A stretch of DNA of 64,000 nucleotides from CBFHTC01 sp965658815 (GCA_965658815.1 CBFHTC010000001.1:62001-126000); one strand, 5' to 3'; counted from the stretch's first letter, positions 44,565 through 54,129 are shown. Notes: generated by a model not told the origin, from the sequence alone. Numbers and translations are program-made.

Positions 44565-45473
44565 CTATAATGTATTTTTTTCATAAAAAATATAATTTTC
44601 ACCATATCCTATCAAGTCGCCTTTCTCTATTATCATACCCGGTAGTAGTTTTGTGTTTAGTTGCAGATTACTTATGATAGCGATACAGGTCTTTTTATTA
44701 TCTATCAATATAATTTTATTATTTTTGTTTTTTATAATCAGGCCGTTAAATACTGCATAAATTGGAGATTTTCTTTTTAATACGATTTTGTTATTATTAC
44801 TTTTTGAAATATTGATATTTTTTATATCCACTGGGTATAGCGCAAAATCATTAAATGTTATATTTATATTTTTAAAAAAGGCTTCGTTTGTATGTGGATC
44901 AATTTTTAATATTTGCTTTTCACCATCAATTATCCATGCTGCTTGAATAACAATATTTGAATTTTTAATTTTTGTTATCTTTAGTTGGGATATATCAAAG
45001 AGATTTTCATTATCATACAAAGTGTTTTTTACGTATTTTAGTGTATTTTTTATTGGTATGTCATATTTAGATGAATCATTAAGATTAATATCTATTTCTT
45101 CTGTATCATTTATATCATATCTATGCAAAAGTGTTATTTTTTTTTTATTTTTTTGATTGTATTTAAATACATCTAATCCATTTTGAATTATCATATGGTT
45201 AATTTTATTATATTGATAGTTTATAAATAAATAATTTTGTCTATGAGTAAAGGTGTAGTAAGGAATTTCTTCATAAATATCTAAAGCGTTTTGATCTAGA
45301 ATTTTTGCTAAAATAGATTGTAGGTTTGTTTTTATAGGCAAATTATAACATTGAATTTTTTTAAATGATTTATTTCCAATCATTTGTAATTGACTATAGT
45401 TATAAATATTCATATCTATACTTAAGGTGAAGCATAAGAAAAAAAAAAGTTGTTTAATCATCATTTCAATCAT
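44565..45473 (-). CDS. Putative exported protein with an inactive LytM/M23-like domain
   Basis: The 302-residue protein begins MIEMMIKQLFFFLCFTLSID, an export leader. Residues about 235-295 follow the M23 fold pattern: SPIYAVFNGLIIKN, KIILIDNKKTCIAIISNLQL, LLPGMIIEKGDLIGYG. The zinc ligands (HxD near the first strand and HxH later) are missing. Inactive LytM proteins such as EnvC and NlpD activate amidases during division, which is one possible role. The N-terminal 230 residues match nothing I know. Confidence 0.55.
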   Translation of the reverse strand: MIEMMIKQLFFFLCFTLSIDMNIYNYSQLQMIGNKSFKKIQCYNLPIKTNLQSILAKILDQNALDIYEEIPYYTFTHRQNYLFINYQYNKINHMIIQNGLDVFKYNQKNKKKITLLHRYDINDTEEIDINLNDSSKYDIPIKNTLKYVKNTLYDNENLFDISQLKITKIKNSNIVIQAAWIIDGEKQILKIDPHTNEAFFKNINITFNDFALYPVDIKNINISKSNNNKIVLKRKSPIYAVFNGLIIKNKNNKIILIDNKKTCIAIISNLQLNTKLLPGMIIEKGDLIGYGENYIFYEKNTL

Positions 45474-45536
45474 ATCATGATTTTTATAAATTAAAAATAT
45501 ATGTTACTATGTTTTATATATAAAATAATAGAATTT

Positions 45537-46184
45537 ATGAATAAAATAATTATTATCGCCACTCCAATAGGTAACTTAGAGGATATAACTCTTAGATCAT
45601 TAGAGGCATTACAAAATATTAATATTGTGATTTGTGAAAATATCGGCACTATTAAGAAATTGATGCAAAAATATGACATTGATTATGAAAATAAACAATT
45701 TATTCAATATAATGATAAAAGCGATCATGTGACAAGAAGTTATATTTTTAATTTAAAATTTACAGAAGCTGTGTTAGTATCAGATGCAGGAACTCCATTA
45801 ATATCTGATCCGGGATATAAGCTAATTCGTGAGGCTATTGATTTGAAATTTGAAATTGATTATTTACCAGGGCCTTCTGCGGCTATTATGGCTTTAGTAT
45901 TATCAGGCTTTAGTAGTGATAAATTTTTATTTTTAGGATTTTTACCCAAAAAAGGTGGAAAGAGATTATTAGAGCAATATATTGATTTAAATATTACTCT
46001 TATTTTGTATGAATCACGTTATAGAATTGAAAAAACTTTAGATTTGATTTTTAAATTAAATCCTGATGCCAATGTCGCTATTTTACGAGAAGGTACTAAG
46101 TTTCATCAAGAGGTTATACGCTTTAATAATGATAGTAGACCTATATTAAAATTAAAAGGAGAGTTTTCTTTATGTGTTCATTAA
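45537..46184 (+). CDS. rsmI: 16S rRNA 2'-O-methyltransferase RsmI
   Basis: The 215-residue SAM-dependent enzyme methylates C1402 of 16S rRNA. Family motifs are IIATPIGNLEDITLRSLEAL, VSDAGTPLISDPGYKLI, DYLPGPSAAIMALVLSG and FLFLGFLPKK. It is shorter than E. coli RsmI (about 285) because the C-terminal part is missing. I chose ATG at 45537, which matches the family start; an ATG at 45501 would add 12 residues. Confidence 0.93.
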   Translation: MNKIIIIATPIGNLEDITLRSLEALQNINIVICENIGTIKKLMQKYDIDYENKQFIQYNDKSDHVTRSYIFNLKFTEAVLVSDAGTPLISDPGYKLIREAIDLKFEIDYLPGPSAAIMALVLSGFSSDKFLFLGFLPKKGGKRLLEQYIDLNITLILYESRYRIEKTLDLIFKLNPDANVAILREGTKFHQEVIRFNNDSRPILKLKGEFSLCVH

Positions 46185-46192
46185 AAAAAGAC

Positions 46193-46221
46193 TTGAGTTA
46201 TGTTATAAAAGATGTTATACT
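46193..46221 (+). promoter_or_regulatory. Sigma-70-type promoter of tRNA-His
   Basis: The -35 box TTGAGT (46193-46198) and -10 box TATACT (46216-46221) have a 17-bp spacer. The tRNA begins 11 bases downstream. Confidence 0.75.
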
Positions 46222-46232
46222 ACTATTTAAGT

Positions 46233-46310
46233 GGCGGAAGTAGCTCAGTCGGTTAGAGCGTCAGTCTGTGGCTCTGAAGGTCGCCGGTTCAATTCCGGTC
46301 TTTCGCCCCA
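46233..46310 (+). tRNA. tRNA-His (anticodon GTG)
   Basis: Acceptor GCGGAAG pairs with CTTTCGC, with the His-specific extra G at position -1 (46233) opposite discriminator C73, and CCA is encoded. The anticodon loop CTGTGGC carries GTG. The last anticodon-stem pair is T-T. Confidence 0.95.
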
Positions 46311-46417
46311 ATGTTTTTCTATTATTTTAAAGTAATAATTTTGCAATGTTATATTTAAAACAACAATTAAATTTTTAAAACCTAAAATTCTTTTTTAAAA
46401 TTCATAGTTTATTAATA

Positions 46418-47092
46418 ATGAGATATTATAAATTAACATTATATAAAATCGTGGAAAATCGACAAAATCATATAGAAATTAATGAAGCCGATGAACGTAG
46501 GAGGTATGTACGTTCTTCATGCCCCAGTATCACTGCTTATGATCTCGAGAAGAGTGGTAATGAGTCATCTAATCAAGATAATAGTAATGAGTTTAGTATA
46601 TATGGTCCAGATCTATATAAAAAAAAAGATGAACAGAATGATGAAAGTAATGAGTTTCACAGATTAGCGTCAAGATTTATTGTAAAAGCCTCTCAATATT
46701 TAATTATCACAGGAGTTGGAGTTGTGACTATGAATCCTTTTTTTATAATAACTACAACGATTACTCTATTGGCTTTAGAAGATATAGTTATAAATAAATT
46801 AGAATCTTTATTGAAGAGTCAGGATAAAGTGGAATTTGAAGTAATAGATGACGATAAAGAAGAAGAGGGGTATCAGGGCCTTGATAGTGAAGTTAAGAGT
46901 CAAAGTAATAGTCAAGTGAATAGTCAAAGTAATAGTCAAGTGAATAGTGACATTGTCAATCAGATAATTCAAAAGGCGAATCTAGCGACGGATAATAGTT
47001 CTGGGTATCATGCATTTGAAGCGCATCGAATTAATCAAGGTAATGAAGTGTCTTATGAAATCGAAGATAAAGATATTAAAGAATTGGTTTAG
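46418..47092 (+). CDS. Hypothetical protein with a central membrane hairpin
   Basis: The 224-residue protein has a hydrophobic core of about 32 residues (YLIITGVGVVTMNPFFIITT onwards, about 93-124), enough for one or two membrane passes. Both flanks are polar and acidic. A short internal repeat SNSQVNSQ occurs twice near residues 162-177. There is no signal peptide. It lies upstream of the large repeat protein at 47317 in the same direction, with a 224-base gap. Family not recognised; a host-directed membrane effector is possible but unproven. Confidence 0.5.
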   Translation: MRYYKLTLYKIVENRQNHIEINEADERRRYVRSSCPSITAYDLEKSGNESSNQDNSNEFSIYGPDLYKKKDEQNDESNEFHRLASRFIVKASQYLIITGVGVVTMNPFFIITTTITLLALEDIVINKLESLLKSQDKVEFEVIDDDKEEEGYQGLDSEVKSQSNSQVNSQSNSQVNSDIVNQIIQKANLATDNSSGYHAFEAHRINQGNEVSYEIEDKDIKELV

Positions 47093-47158
47093 TATTTTAG
47101 TTTTAAATAAGTGAGTTATTTGAGCAGAAATTTAAATAGAATTAAGCCTCATTTATGG

Positions 47159-47189
47159 TATGCGCGGCTATTAAGTTTTAAAGCGCATA
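47159..47189. other. Inverted repeat upstream of the DUF4116-like gene
   Basis: TATGCGC (47159-47165) and GCGCATA (47183-47189) can pair around a 17-base loop. It is one of few GC-rich spots in an otherwise AT-rich gap. It lacks a T-run, so it is not a typical terminator. Confidence 0.35.
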
Positions 47190-47316
47190 TCTACAGAGGG
47201 GGCATTGTAACTTTAGTGCAACGCGATTAAAAAAATAAAAATAAATTGTATTGCTTCATCTTGACTTTGTATTATATTTTGTATTACATAATTAATATAA
47301 AATTAATAAATTATAT

Positions 47317-49650
47317 ATGTTAAACGAAAAAGACGAAATTGGTAAAATATTAGGTAGAATATCAGATTCTTTTCACATTATTATAAGATCGAATCCTTCA
47401 CATTATCAAAACCTTCCTCAATATACTGATATCTCATACTGGGATGATAAAACTTACAAACAATATAGAGAATTTACAGGGCCATGCTGGAATGATAAAA
47501 AATGTAGAGAATTTAAAGACTTTAATAAAGACTTTAATACTATAACATTTTTTAGTGATAAAGTAATCGGCAACGTTATACCCCCTCAGAAGGATTATAT
47601 GAATTTTATTAAAGCTTTGATCGACTATAAATCTAAAAATAATGGTACGTACGAAGATATTTTAGACAATCTTAATAAGAATTGGGTGCGGGAATATTCT
47701 GATCAGTATGAGTTGATTTTGCTATATGCTGTGAAGCGAAATGCAATGGGTTTAGAATATATTATTAAAAAGGGCCTTTTAAATGGCAAAAATTATGAGA
47801 AGATTGTTTCAGCGGCGGTGAAGAAAAATGGAATGGCTTTACAGTTTGCTAAAGACTTCCAAAATAATAAGGAGATTGTTGAAGTGGCGGTGAAGAAAAA
47901 TGGAATGGCTTTACAGTTTGCTAAAGACTACTTCCAAAATGATGAGAAGATTGTTGAAGCGGCGGTGAAGCAAAATGGAATGGCTTTACAGTTTGCTAAA
48001 GGCTTCCAAAATAGTGCGAAGATTGTTGAAGCGGCGGTGAAGCAAAATGGAATGGCTTTAGCGTTTGCTAAAGACTTCCAAAATGATTATGATATTGTTA
48101 AAGCGGCGTTGAATGAAAACGGATCAGCTTTACAGTTTGCTGGCCCTGAGCTTCGTAATAGTTTTCAAAAGAATATTGACTATATTCTACATAATGTGAG
48201 TCAAGATGGAATGGCTTTAGAATATATTAAAAAGGAGCATTTACAAGAAGATGGTCTTAAAGAATATTATGAGCGAATTGTTAAAGCGGCGGTGAAGCAA
48301 AATGGAATGGCTTTACAGTTTGTTAGCGATGACAATAAGGATATTGTTTCAACGGCGGTGAAGCAAAATGGAATGGCTTTACAGTTTGCTAAAGACTTCC
48401 AAAATAATGAGAGGATTGTTGAAGCGGCGGTGAAGCAAAATGGAATGGCTTTACAGTTTGCTAGCGATGACCGGAGAGATAATAGGGATATTGTTATGAA
48501 GGCGGTGAATCAAAATGGAATGGCTTTACAGTTTGCTAAAGACTACTTCCAAAATGATGAGAAGATTGTTGAAGCGGCGGTGAAGCAAAATGGAATGGCT
48601 TTACAGTTTGCTAAAGGCTTCCAAAATAGTGCGAAGATTGTTGAAGTGGCGGTGAAGCAAAATGGAATGGCTTTACAGTTTGCTAAAGACTTCGAAAATA
48701 GTGAGAAGATTGTTGAAGTGGCGGTGAATCAAAATGGATTAGCTTTACAGTTTGCTAAAGACTTCGAAAATAGTGAGAAGATTGTTTTAGCGGCGGTGCG
48801 GGAAAATATATTAGCTTTACAGTTTGCTAGTAAAAAGTTGCAAAATAGTGAGAAGATTGTTAAAGCGGCGCTGAAGAAAAATGGATTAGCTTTACAGTTT
48901 GCTAAAGACTTGCAAAATGATAAGAAGATTGTTTCAGCGGCGGTGACGAAAAATCCATTAGCTTTACAGTTTGCTAGCAATGACTTGAAAAAAAATCATC
49001 AGATTGTTAAAAAGGCGTTGGAGAAAAATCTATTAGCTTTCAAGTTTACTAGCAATGACTTGAAAAATAAGGATAAGATTATTACAGAGGCGGTGAAGAA
49101 AAATTCATTAGCTTCCAAGTTTGCTAGCGACGATGGCTTGAGAAATGATGAGTGGAAGTCGATTCTTGACATGGTATTAGCGACAGATAATGTTGATTTA
49201 CCCTCTGTTCCACGCAATAGTCATGTTTATTATGATATCATCAAAAATTATTTAAAGGTTAGTAATAATCCCGAGCCTATAAACAATTTTAACATATATT
49301 CTTCTTTTTTACCAAAGAATTTTTTTGTTATTAATTATGACAATATAATAAATAGGATCAAGGATAATACTCTAATGAAGGATAATAATCTAATAAAATT
49401 AATTCTTTGCTACTCCAGGATTGAAGATTCATTAAAATTGTCTGAAGCACTTAAGCTGGGAGATAAACTTCAAGTTAAATATCTACATATAGTTCCAAAA
49501 TTTGAGAGAGGAGGTATTGATATCTCTATTGGTCGAATAGAAGCTTTCATTGATGCTATAAAAAAATATCAACATGATACTTGTAGTCGCGTTTATAACT
49601 TATTAGATATTGAGCTAAGTCAACATAACAAATTAATAGAAGAAATATAA
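47317..49650 (+). CDS. Large DUF4116-like repeat protein, putative effector
   Basis: The 777-residue protein has a non-repeat N-terminus (1-130) and then about 18 repeats of 20-25 residues (about 133-608). The consensus is KIVEAAVKQNGMALQFAKDF, matching the DUF4116-type pattern. A unique C-terminus of about 165 residues follows (from about 612), with no membrane segment or signal peptide. DUF4116 repeats are known from amoeba- and protist-associated bacteria and from eukaryotes; their role is unknown, but tandem helical repeats suit protein binding. The repeat DNA is richer in GC than its surroundings and nearly identical between units, pointing to recent expansion or acquisition. Confidence 0.75.
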   Translation: MLNEKDEIGKILGRISDSFHIIIRSNPSHYQNLPQYTDISYWDDKTYKQYREFTGPCWNDKKCREFKDFNKDFNTITFFSDKVIGNVIPPQKDYMNFIKALIDYKSKNNGTYEDILDNLNKNWVREYSDQYELILLYAVKRNAMGLEYIIKKGLLNGKNYEKIVSAAVKKNGMALQFAKDFQNNKEIVEVAVKKNGMALQFAKDYFQNDEKIVEAAVKQNGMALQFAKGFQNSAKIVEAAVKQNGMALAFAKDFQNDYDIVKAALNENGSALQFAGPELRNSFQKNIDYILHNVSQDGMALEYIKKEHLQEDGLKEYYERIVKAAVKQNGMALQFVSDDNKDIVSTAVKQNGMALQFAKDFQNNERIVEAAVKQNGMALQFASDDRRDNRDIVMKAVNQNGMALQFAKDYFQNDEKIVEAAVKQNGMALQFAKGFQNSAKIVEVAVKQNGMALQFAKDFENSEKIVEVAVNQNGLALQFAKDFENSEKIVLAAVRENILALQFASKKLQNSEKIVKAALKKNGLALQFAKDLQNDKKIVSAAVTKNPLALQFASNDLKKNHQIVKKALEKNLLAFKFTSNDLKNKDKIITEAVKKNSLASKFASDDGLRNDEWKSILDMVLATDNVDLPSVPRNSHVYYDIIKNYLKVSNNPEPINNFNIYSSFLPKNFFVINYDNIINRIKDNTLMKDNNLIKLILCYSRIEDSLKLSEALKLGDKLQVKYLHIVPKFERGGIDISIGRIEAFIDAIKKYQHDTCSRVYNLLDIELSQHNKLIEEI
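47797..49140. repeat. Tandem coding repeats (63-75 bp units) with a 135-bp exact super-repeat
   Basis: Units carry near-invariant cores such as GCGGCGGTGAAGCAAAATGG and GCTTTACAGTTTGCTAAAG. A perfect 135-bp copy occurs at 47897-48031 and again at 48512-48646, 615 bp apart, showing duplication of several units together. The first two thirds are the most uniform; the last units have diverged (LLAFKFTS, SLASKFAS). Confidence 0.9.
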
Positions 49651-49939
49651 TTTTTTTAGGTATATTGTTTTATTAAGTGTAATTATTGTATAACAGCAAC
49701 AGTAAGAATAATTATTTTGAAAGATCTGATTTATAATATCAAAATTTTTATTATTTCCTGGTATTAATACAGAAACTAATATAATAAACATTATTAACAA
49801 ATTGTTAAGTTAAAAAAAAATATGTTTGTTTTGGTAGTTGTTTTTCAAACATTTGTGATTTCTATTTTTAGGATAAGTTTAATCTCAAACATTTTGAGTA
49901 TCAGCTTGCCTGCCGTAGACTATCTTTTTAAAAAAGATT

Positions 49940-50782
49940 TTAATTTATAAATATAGCTCCACATTTTTGGCTGAGGTTGCGAATTTTTTGAATATAGCCT
50001 TCTCTTTCTTGAGAGCTAATGGCTTTTTTAGCATCTAGTATATTAAAATAGTGGCTCATTTTTATACAAAGTTCATAAGCAGGAACAGATAGATTTTTTT
50101 TAATCAGATTATTTGATAATTCAAGATATTGGTTGAAATGTTCTATTAACATAGCCGTAGGCATATCTGTAAAGTATAATTGCGACATTTCATACTCTTC
50201 GTTTAAGAACACTTCGGACCATTTTGTATTTTTTCCCCATATTAATTCATTTATGGATGATTTCTTTTGTATAAAAAGCGCGGTTCTCTCAATTCCATAA
50301 GTTATCTCTAAGCATTGCGTGGGTTGGCTACATACTTTTTGGAAATATGTAAATTGTCCTATCTCCATTCCATTTACTCTGATTTCATAACCCAGTCCAG
50401 ATGCGCCTAAAGTAGGAGAGCTCCAATCATCTTCAATAAACTTGATATCATGTGTTTTGCTATTGATATTTAATTCTTTGAGGCTATTTAAATATAATTC
50501 TTGTGCGTTTTCTGGAATTGGTAGCATGATGACTTGAAATTGATGGAACTTGTTTACTCTATTGGGGTGATTTCCAAATCTGCTATCAGAAGGACGGCGG
50601 CATATTTGAGAATAAGCTATATTCCATTCTTCTTTGTTATGGAATTTTCGCAAAAGGTCTAAAGTTGTTTTTTTTGAAAAAGTGCCGGCTCCCATTTCCA
50701 TATCATAGGATTCAACAATTAAGCAATTTTGTTTACTCCAGTAATTTTTTAATTTTGTTATAATTTCTTCTATTGATAACAT
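49940..50782 (-). CDS. glyQ: Glycyl-tRNA synthetase alpha subunit
   Basis: The 280-residue catalytic subunit of the alpha2-beta2 enzyme shows ESYDMEMGAGTFSKKTTLDL, WNIAYSQICRRPSDSRFG, LYLNSLKEL, WSSPTLGASGLGYEIRVNGM and FTYFQKVCSQPTQCLEITYG, all strongly conserved. It is transcribed away from glyS, whose gene starts 217 bases to the right on the other strand; in most bacteria the two are one operon. The 289-base gap on its 3' side holds no gene. Confidence 0.97.
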   Translation of the reverse strand: MLSIEEIITKLKNYWSKQNCLIVESYDMEMGAGTFSKKTTLDLLRKFHNKEEWNIAYSQICRRPSDSRFGNHPNRVNKFHQFQVIMLPIPENAQELYLNSLKELNINSKTHDIKFIEDDWSSPTLGASGLGYEIRVNGMEIGQFTYFQKVCSQPTQCLEITYGIERTALFIQKKSSINELIWGKNTKWSEVFLNEEYEMSQLYFTDMPTAMLIEHFNQYLELSNNLIKKNLSVPAYELCIKMSHYFNILDAKKAISSQEREGYIQKIRNLSQKCGAIFIN

Positions 50783-50999
50783 TATGATATTTTCTTATAT
50801 TATAATGAATAAATACTATAATATCTATACTTATTTTTAAGATCTCTATAAATACCGCAATATCTATACTTCTTTTTACGATCTAGTCTATCCTATTGGT
50901 AGAAAATTAATATCATTCACTAATAACTACAATATTCTTCTTCTTGGCTATTGAAATAAGTATGAAATTATGTTATTATTTGTCTTATTAGTCCTTAGT

Positions 51000-52868
51000 A
51001 TGTTGCAATCTAGTTTTTTACTTGAAATTTATACTGAAGAAACGCCTATATGGTCCCAAAATAAAGAAAATTATAGAGCTTTTTTTAAAAAAATACTTAC
51101 AGAGTATAACATCGATTTTCATCAACAAATAAAAGTTTTTGTAAGTTTATATAGAGTTATTATTTATTTACCCGAGATCTCTGACACAACTTGTGAAATG
51201 AAAAAAAATATTAAAGGGCCTAAAATAGAAAACTTAGAAGCTGTATCCGCATTTGCTAAGAAATACGATATAGATAAAAAAGATTTGCAAACAAAGGATG
51301 GTTTTGTCTTTTATAATCAAACTATACCTGGTGTTAAATCAAATATTGCGTTAAAAAATATGATTGAACATGAATTGCAAAAATACTCCTTTAAAAAAAG
51401 TATGATATGGAATGAGTCCCAGGTATCTTGGGTAAGACCAATTCGTTCAATCTTGGCCTTGTATAACAATGATATTTTAGATATAACATTTGCAGGTATA
51501 AAATCAAGTAACATAGTATATGTTCACAAATATCTTGATTCATCTCTGTTTAAAACAGTATCTTCTTTTGACCAATATCAAGAATACCTCGAGGAAAATA
51601 ATATTATTTTTTGCGACTTTCAACGAAAACAAAAGACTATTAAAAAGTTAAATGAGATAGTAGATATGTTGTATTTTGCCATTCCAGAAAGTAAGCTTGA
51701 TCTATTTGCTGATAACTTATCTAAAAGCTCTGAATATATTTATCTTGATTGCATTCAGATACAATTACCTGATGAGTTTTTAAAAGAAAATCTATTGTTG
51801 CAAGAATTATATCACGAAGTAATTGAAAATGAAGGAATGATAACTATTCATAACTTTGTGATATTTGGATTAAATGTAATGCCTAATGATGATATTAAAG
51901 CAGATTATTTAAATCTCATAAAGTCAAGACTGCACGATGTTTTATTCTTGTTTAATTCAGACCGAGGTCTTGATTTAGAAAAAAGTTATTTAAATTTAAA
52001 AAATATTAATTTTTATGGAGAGAAGTCTTCTATATTTGATCAATCGGTTAGAATGGAGAAAATAGCTAAGTTTATTTGGCCAAGTAATAAAGAGTTGATT
52101 AAAGCGGCTAAAATGTATCTGGTCGGTATGAATAGTTATTTGTATTCGGATTATAGCTCTATGTTAAGTTATATTTCTTATAATTTAACTCAAAATAAAT
52201 TTATGATTTCAAAAGAAATTAAGTTTATACATAATATTGATACTTTAGTTAATTTATTTGCTATTGGAAAAAGAGTTACGCCTTCAAAAGATTTATATGG
52301 AATGAGAAAAATAACTTTTGCTATTTTAGATTTTGCTTTAAATTTCGATGTTAATTTGCAAAGTATTGTTAATTATATTGAAAGTTTAATTTCATCTGAT
52401 AATGAAAATGAAATTATAAATTTTATTATTACGAGATTGAAGTTTAAAATTGATAATTGTAATGATAAGGTTTTATGCTCAATAAAAGATATAATTGAAT
52501 TTGATAATTTAACTTTGTTTCTAAACACTTATGAAAAAATTGCTAAGCTTTATCAAGAAGGCTCTAATACCTTAAGTATACTATATCGATTAGAAAAAAT
52601 TTGTTCATCCATGATTGCAGATGATCTTTCTCTTTTAAAAAATGTATCTGTTAATCAAAAATTACTCAGCGACAAAGAAGAAAAAGTATTGTTTTTAGCT
52701 TATGAAGACTTGGTGTTTCAAGATCTTTTACCTTTAATTGAAAATATGTTAAATAATTGTAAAATTAATGTGAAAGATAAAGCAACTAAAACAAATCGTA
52801 CTAATTTGATGTACTTATGTTATCAAAAAGGATTAAAAGAGTTAGGTTTAAAGAGAGCGGTGGTTTAA
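51000..52868 (+). CDS. glyS: Glycyl-tRNA synthetase beta subunit
   Basis: The 622-residue subunit begins at ATG 51000 (MLQSSFLLEIYTEETP), which matches the family start LLEIGTEELP; an ATG at 50970 would add a hydrophobic stretch not found in the family. KGPKIENLEAVSAFAKKYDI, the FKKSMIWNESQVSWVRPIRS region and KRVTPSKDLYGMRKITFAIL are typical. It is shorter than the usual 690 residues. It is head-to-head with glyQ, so the shared 217-base gap may carry two promoters. Confidence 0.93.
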   Translation: MLQSSFLLEIYTEETPIWSQNKENYRAFFKKILTEYNIDFHQQIKVFVSLYRVIIYLPEISDTTCEMKKNIKGPKIENLEAVSAFAKKYDIDKKDLQTKDGFVFYNQTIPGVKSNIALKNMIEHELQKYSFKKSMIWNESQVSWVRPIRSILALYNNDILDITFAGIKSSNIVYVHKYLDSSLFKTVSSFDQYQEYLEENNIIFCDFQRKQKTIKKLNEIVDMLYFAIPESKLDLFADNLSKSSEYIYLDCIQIQLPDEFLKENLLLQELYHEVIENEGMITIHNFVIFGLNVMPNDDIKADYLNLIKSRLHDVLFLFNSDRGLDLEKSYLNLKNINFYGEKSSIFDQSVRMEKIAKFIWPSNKELIKAAKMYLVGMNSYLYSDYSSMLSYISYNLTQNKFMISKEIKFIHNIDTLVNLFAIGKRVTPSKDLYGMRKITFAILDFALNFDVNLQSIVNYIESLISSDNENEIINFIITRLKFKIDNCNDKVLCSIKDIIEFDNLTLFLNTYEKIAKLYQEGSNTLSILYRLEKICSSMIADDLSLLKNVSVNQKLLSDKEEKVLFLAYEDLVFQDLLPLIENMLNNCKINVKDKATKTNRTNLMYLCYQKGLKELGLKRAVV

Positions 52869-52963
52869 ACTTTCATATAGATCTATATGATATCAAGTTT
52901 TGCGAGGCTCTTGCTCTAAAGTAAAGCATTCTTTTTATATTGAATAAGTATAAGTTTTTAATA

Positions 52964-53344
52964 TTATTCTCCTGGTTTATCTTTTTTAGTTCCGTACCTA
53001 GATCTACCATTTTTTCTATTTTTAACTCCTTGGTCATCATATGCTCCTCGCACAATATGGTATTTAACTCCAGGTAGATCAGCTCTATTTCCTCCTCGTA
53101 CTAGAACTTTGGAATGCTCTTTTAGGTTATGGCCTTCTCCTCCTATATATGCAATAATATCTCTCTTATTTGATAGTCGAACACGGGCGATTTTTCTATT
53201 TGCCGAATTTGGTTTTTTTGGGCTGGTGGTTGTAACTAAAGTACAAACGCCGGATTTCATAGGAGATCTACTTAAATCAGGAACTTTTGATTTTCTTACT
53301 TTTTTTTTAGCTGGAAATCTAATCTTTTGATTAATTGTTGGCAT
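52964..53344 (-). CDS. rpsL: Ribosomal protein uS12 with Ala at position 88
   Basis: The protein starts MPTINQKIR at 53344 (an upstream ATG at 53395 would add 17 residues unlike the family) and has 126 residues. The decoding-centre loop [10 protein letters not shown] keeps K43 and K44 but has Asn for the usual Leu49. The second loop reads [10 protein letters not shown] where most bacteria have RGGRVKDLPG, so Lys88 is Ala. Changes at that lysine are known to give streptomycin resistance. Its usual operon partners rpsG and fusA are absent; the gene converges on glyS. Confidence 0.95.
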   Translation of the reverse strand: MPTINQKIRFPAKKKVRKSKVPDLSRSPMKSGVCTLVTTTSPKKPNSANRKIARVRLSNKRDIIAYIGGEGHNLKEHSKVLVRGGNRADLPGVKYHIVRGAYDDQGVKNRKNGRSRYGTKKDKPGE

Positions 53345-53514
53345 GAATTTAAAATAACTTTTATATAAGTTATCATGTTTTTTATTAAAAATCAAGTTGT
53401 TTATTTTGCAAATTGAAAAATTTTATATTGAAAAATTTTTTATTTTTTAGAGGTAATATAAGTTTTTCGCTCTTGACAAGACTGGAAAAATTTTTTATTA
53501 TTGTGTAAATTTAT

Positions 53515-54129
53515 ATGTTTATGTCTGACTTCTTTATTCCTTATGTTGTGGACAAAACTCATAATGGCGAACGAGTATATGATATATATTCAAGATTATT
53601 AAAAGATAGAGTGATATTTTTAAATGGCCCTGTAAATGAACATACCGCAAAGTCTATTTGTGCTCAACTGCTTTTTTTACAACATCAAGATGCTCAAAAG
53701 GATATTTCGCTTTATATTAATTCTCCTGGCGGAAGTGTTATGGATGGTTTTGCTATATATGATACTATGCAGTATATCTCTTGTGATGTATCAACTTTTT
53801 GTATAGGTCATGCCGCATCTATGGGAGCGTTTTTATTAATGGCTGGAACAAAAGGTAAGAGATACGCTTTGCCTAATAGCACTATCATGATTCATCAGGT
53901 ATCATCAGGTTTTCGCGGTCAGGCAACAGATATTGAAATACATGCAAAAGAAACTTTAAGAATTAAAAAACAATTAAATAACATCTATGTAGAGATTACA
54001 GGTAAAGATTACGATACCGTTGTACAAGCAATGGAGAGAGATAGGTTTTTAACTCCTATTGAGGCAAAAGATTTTGGTATTATTGATGAAGTTTTAACAA
54101 AGCAAAAAAAAGAAAAGGAGGTGTCATGA
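53515..54129 (+). CDS. clpP: ATP-dependent Clp protease proteolytic subunit
   Basis: The 204-residue serine protease has the catalytic triad S102 (GHAASMGAF), H127 (MIHQ) and D176 (ERDRFLT), and the oxyanion GGSV loop. The start is MFMSDF; ATG at residue 3 is also possible. A strong TTGACA hexamer at 53473 may be its -35 element. clpX does not follow, as it would in many bacteria. The stop overlaps the start of gatC by four bases (ATGA), so the two genes are coupled. GAAAAGGAGGTG just before provides a strong ribosome site for gatC. Confidence 0.97.
   Translation: MFMSDFFIPYVVDKTHNGERVYDIYSRLLKDRVIFLNGPVNEHTAKSICAQLLFLQHQDAQKDISLYINSPGGSVMDGFAIYDTMQYISCDVSTFCIGHAASMGAFLLMAGTKGKRYALPNSTIMIHQVSSGFRGQATDIEIHAKETLRIKKQLNNIYVEITGKDYDTVVQAMERDRFLTPIEAKDFGIIDEVLTKQKKEKEVS

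Noticed and set aside
48729..49217. Two Cys-rich minus-strand frames opposite the DUF4116-like gene
   Set aside because: They mirror the coding repeats and have no independent support.
53473..53499. Heat-shock sigma-32 promoter before clpP
   Set aside because: TTGACA is present, but no CCCCAT-like -10 element follows at the right distance.
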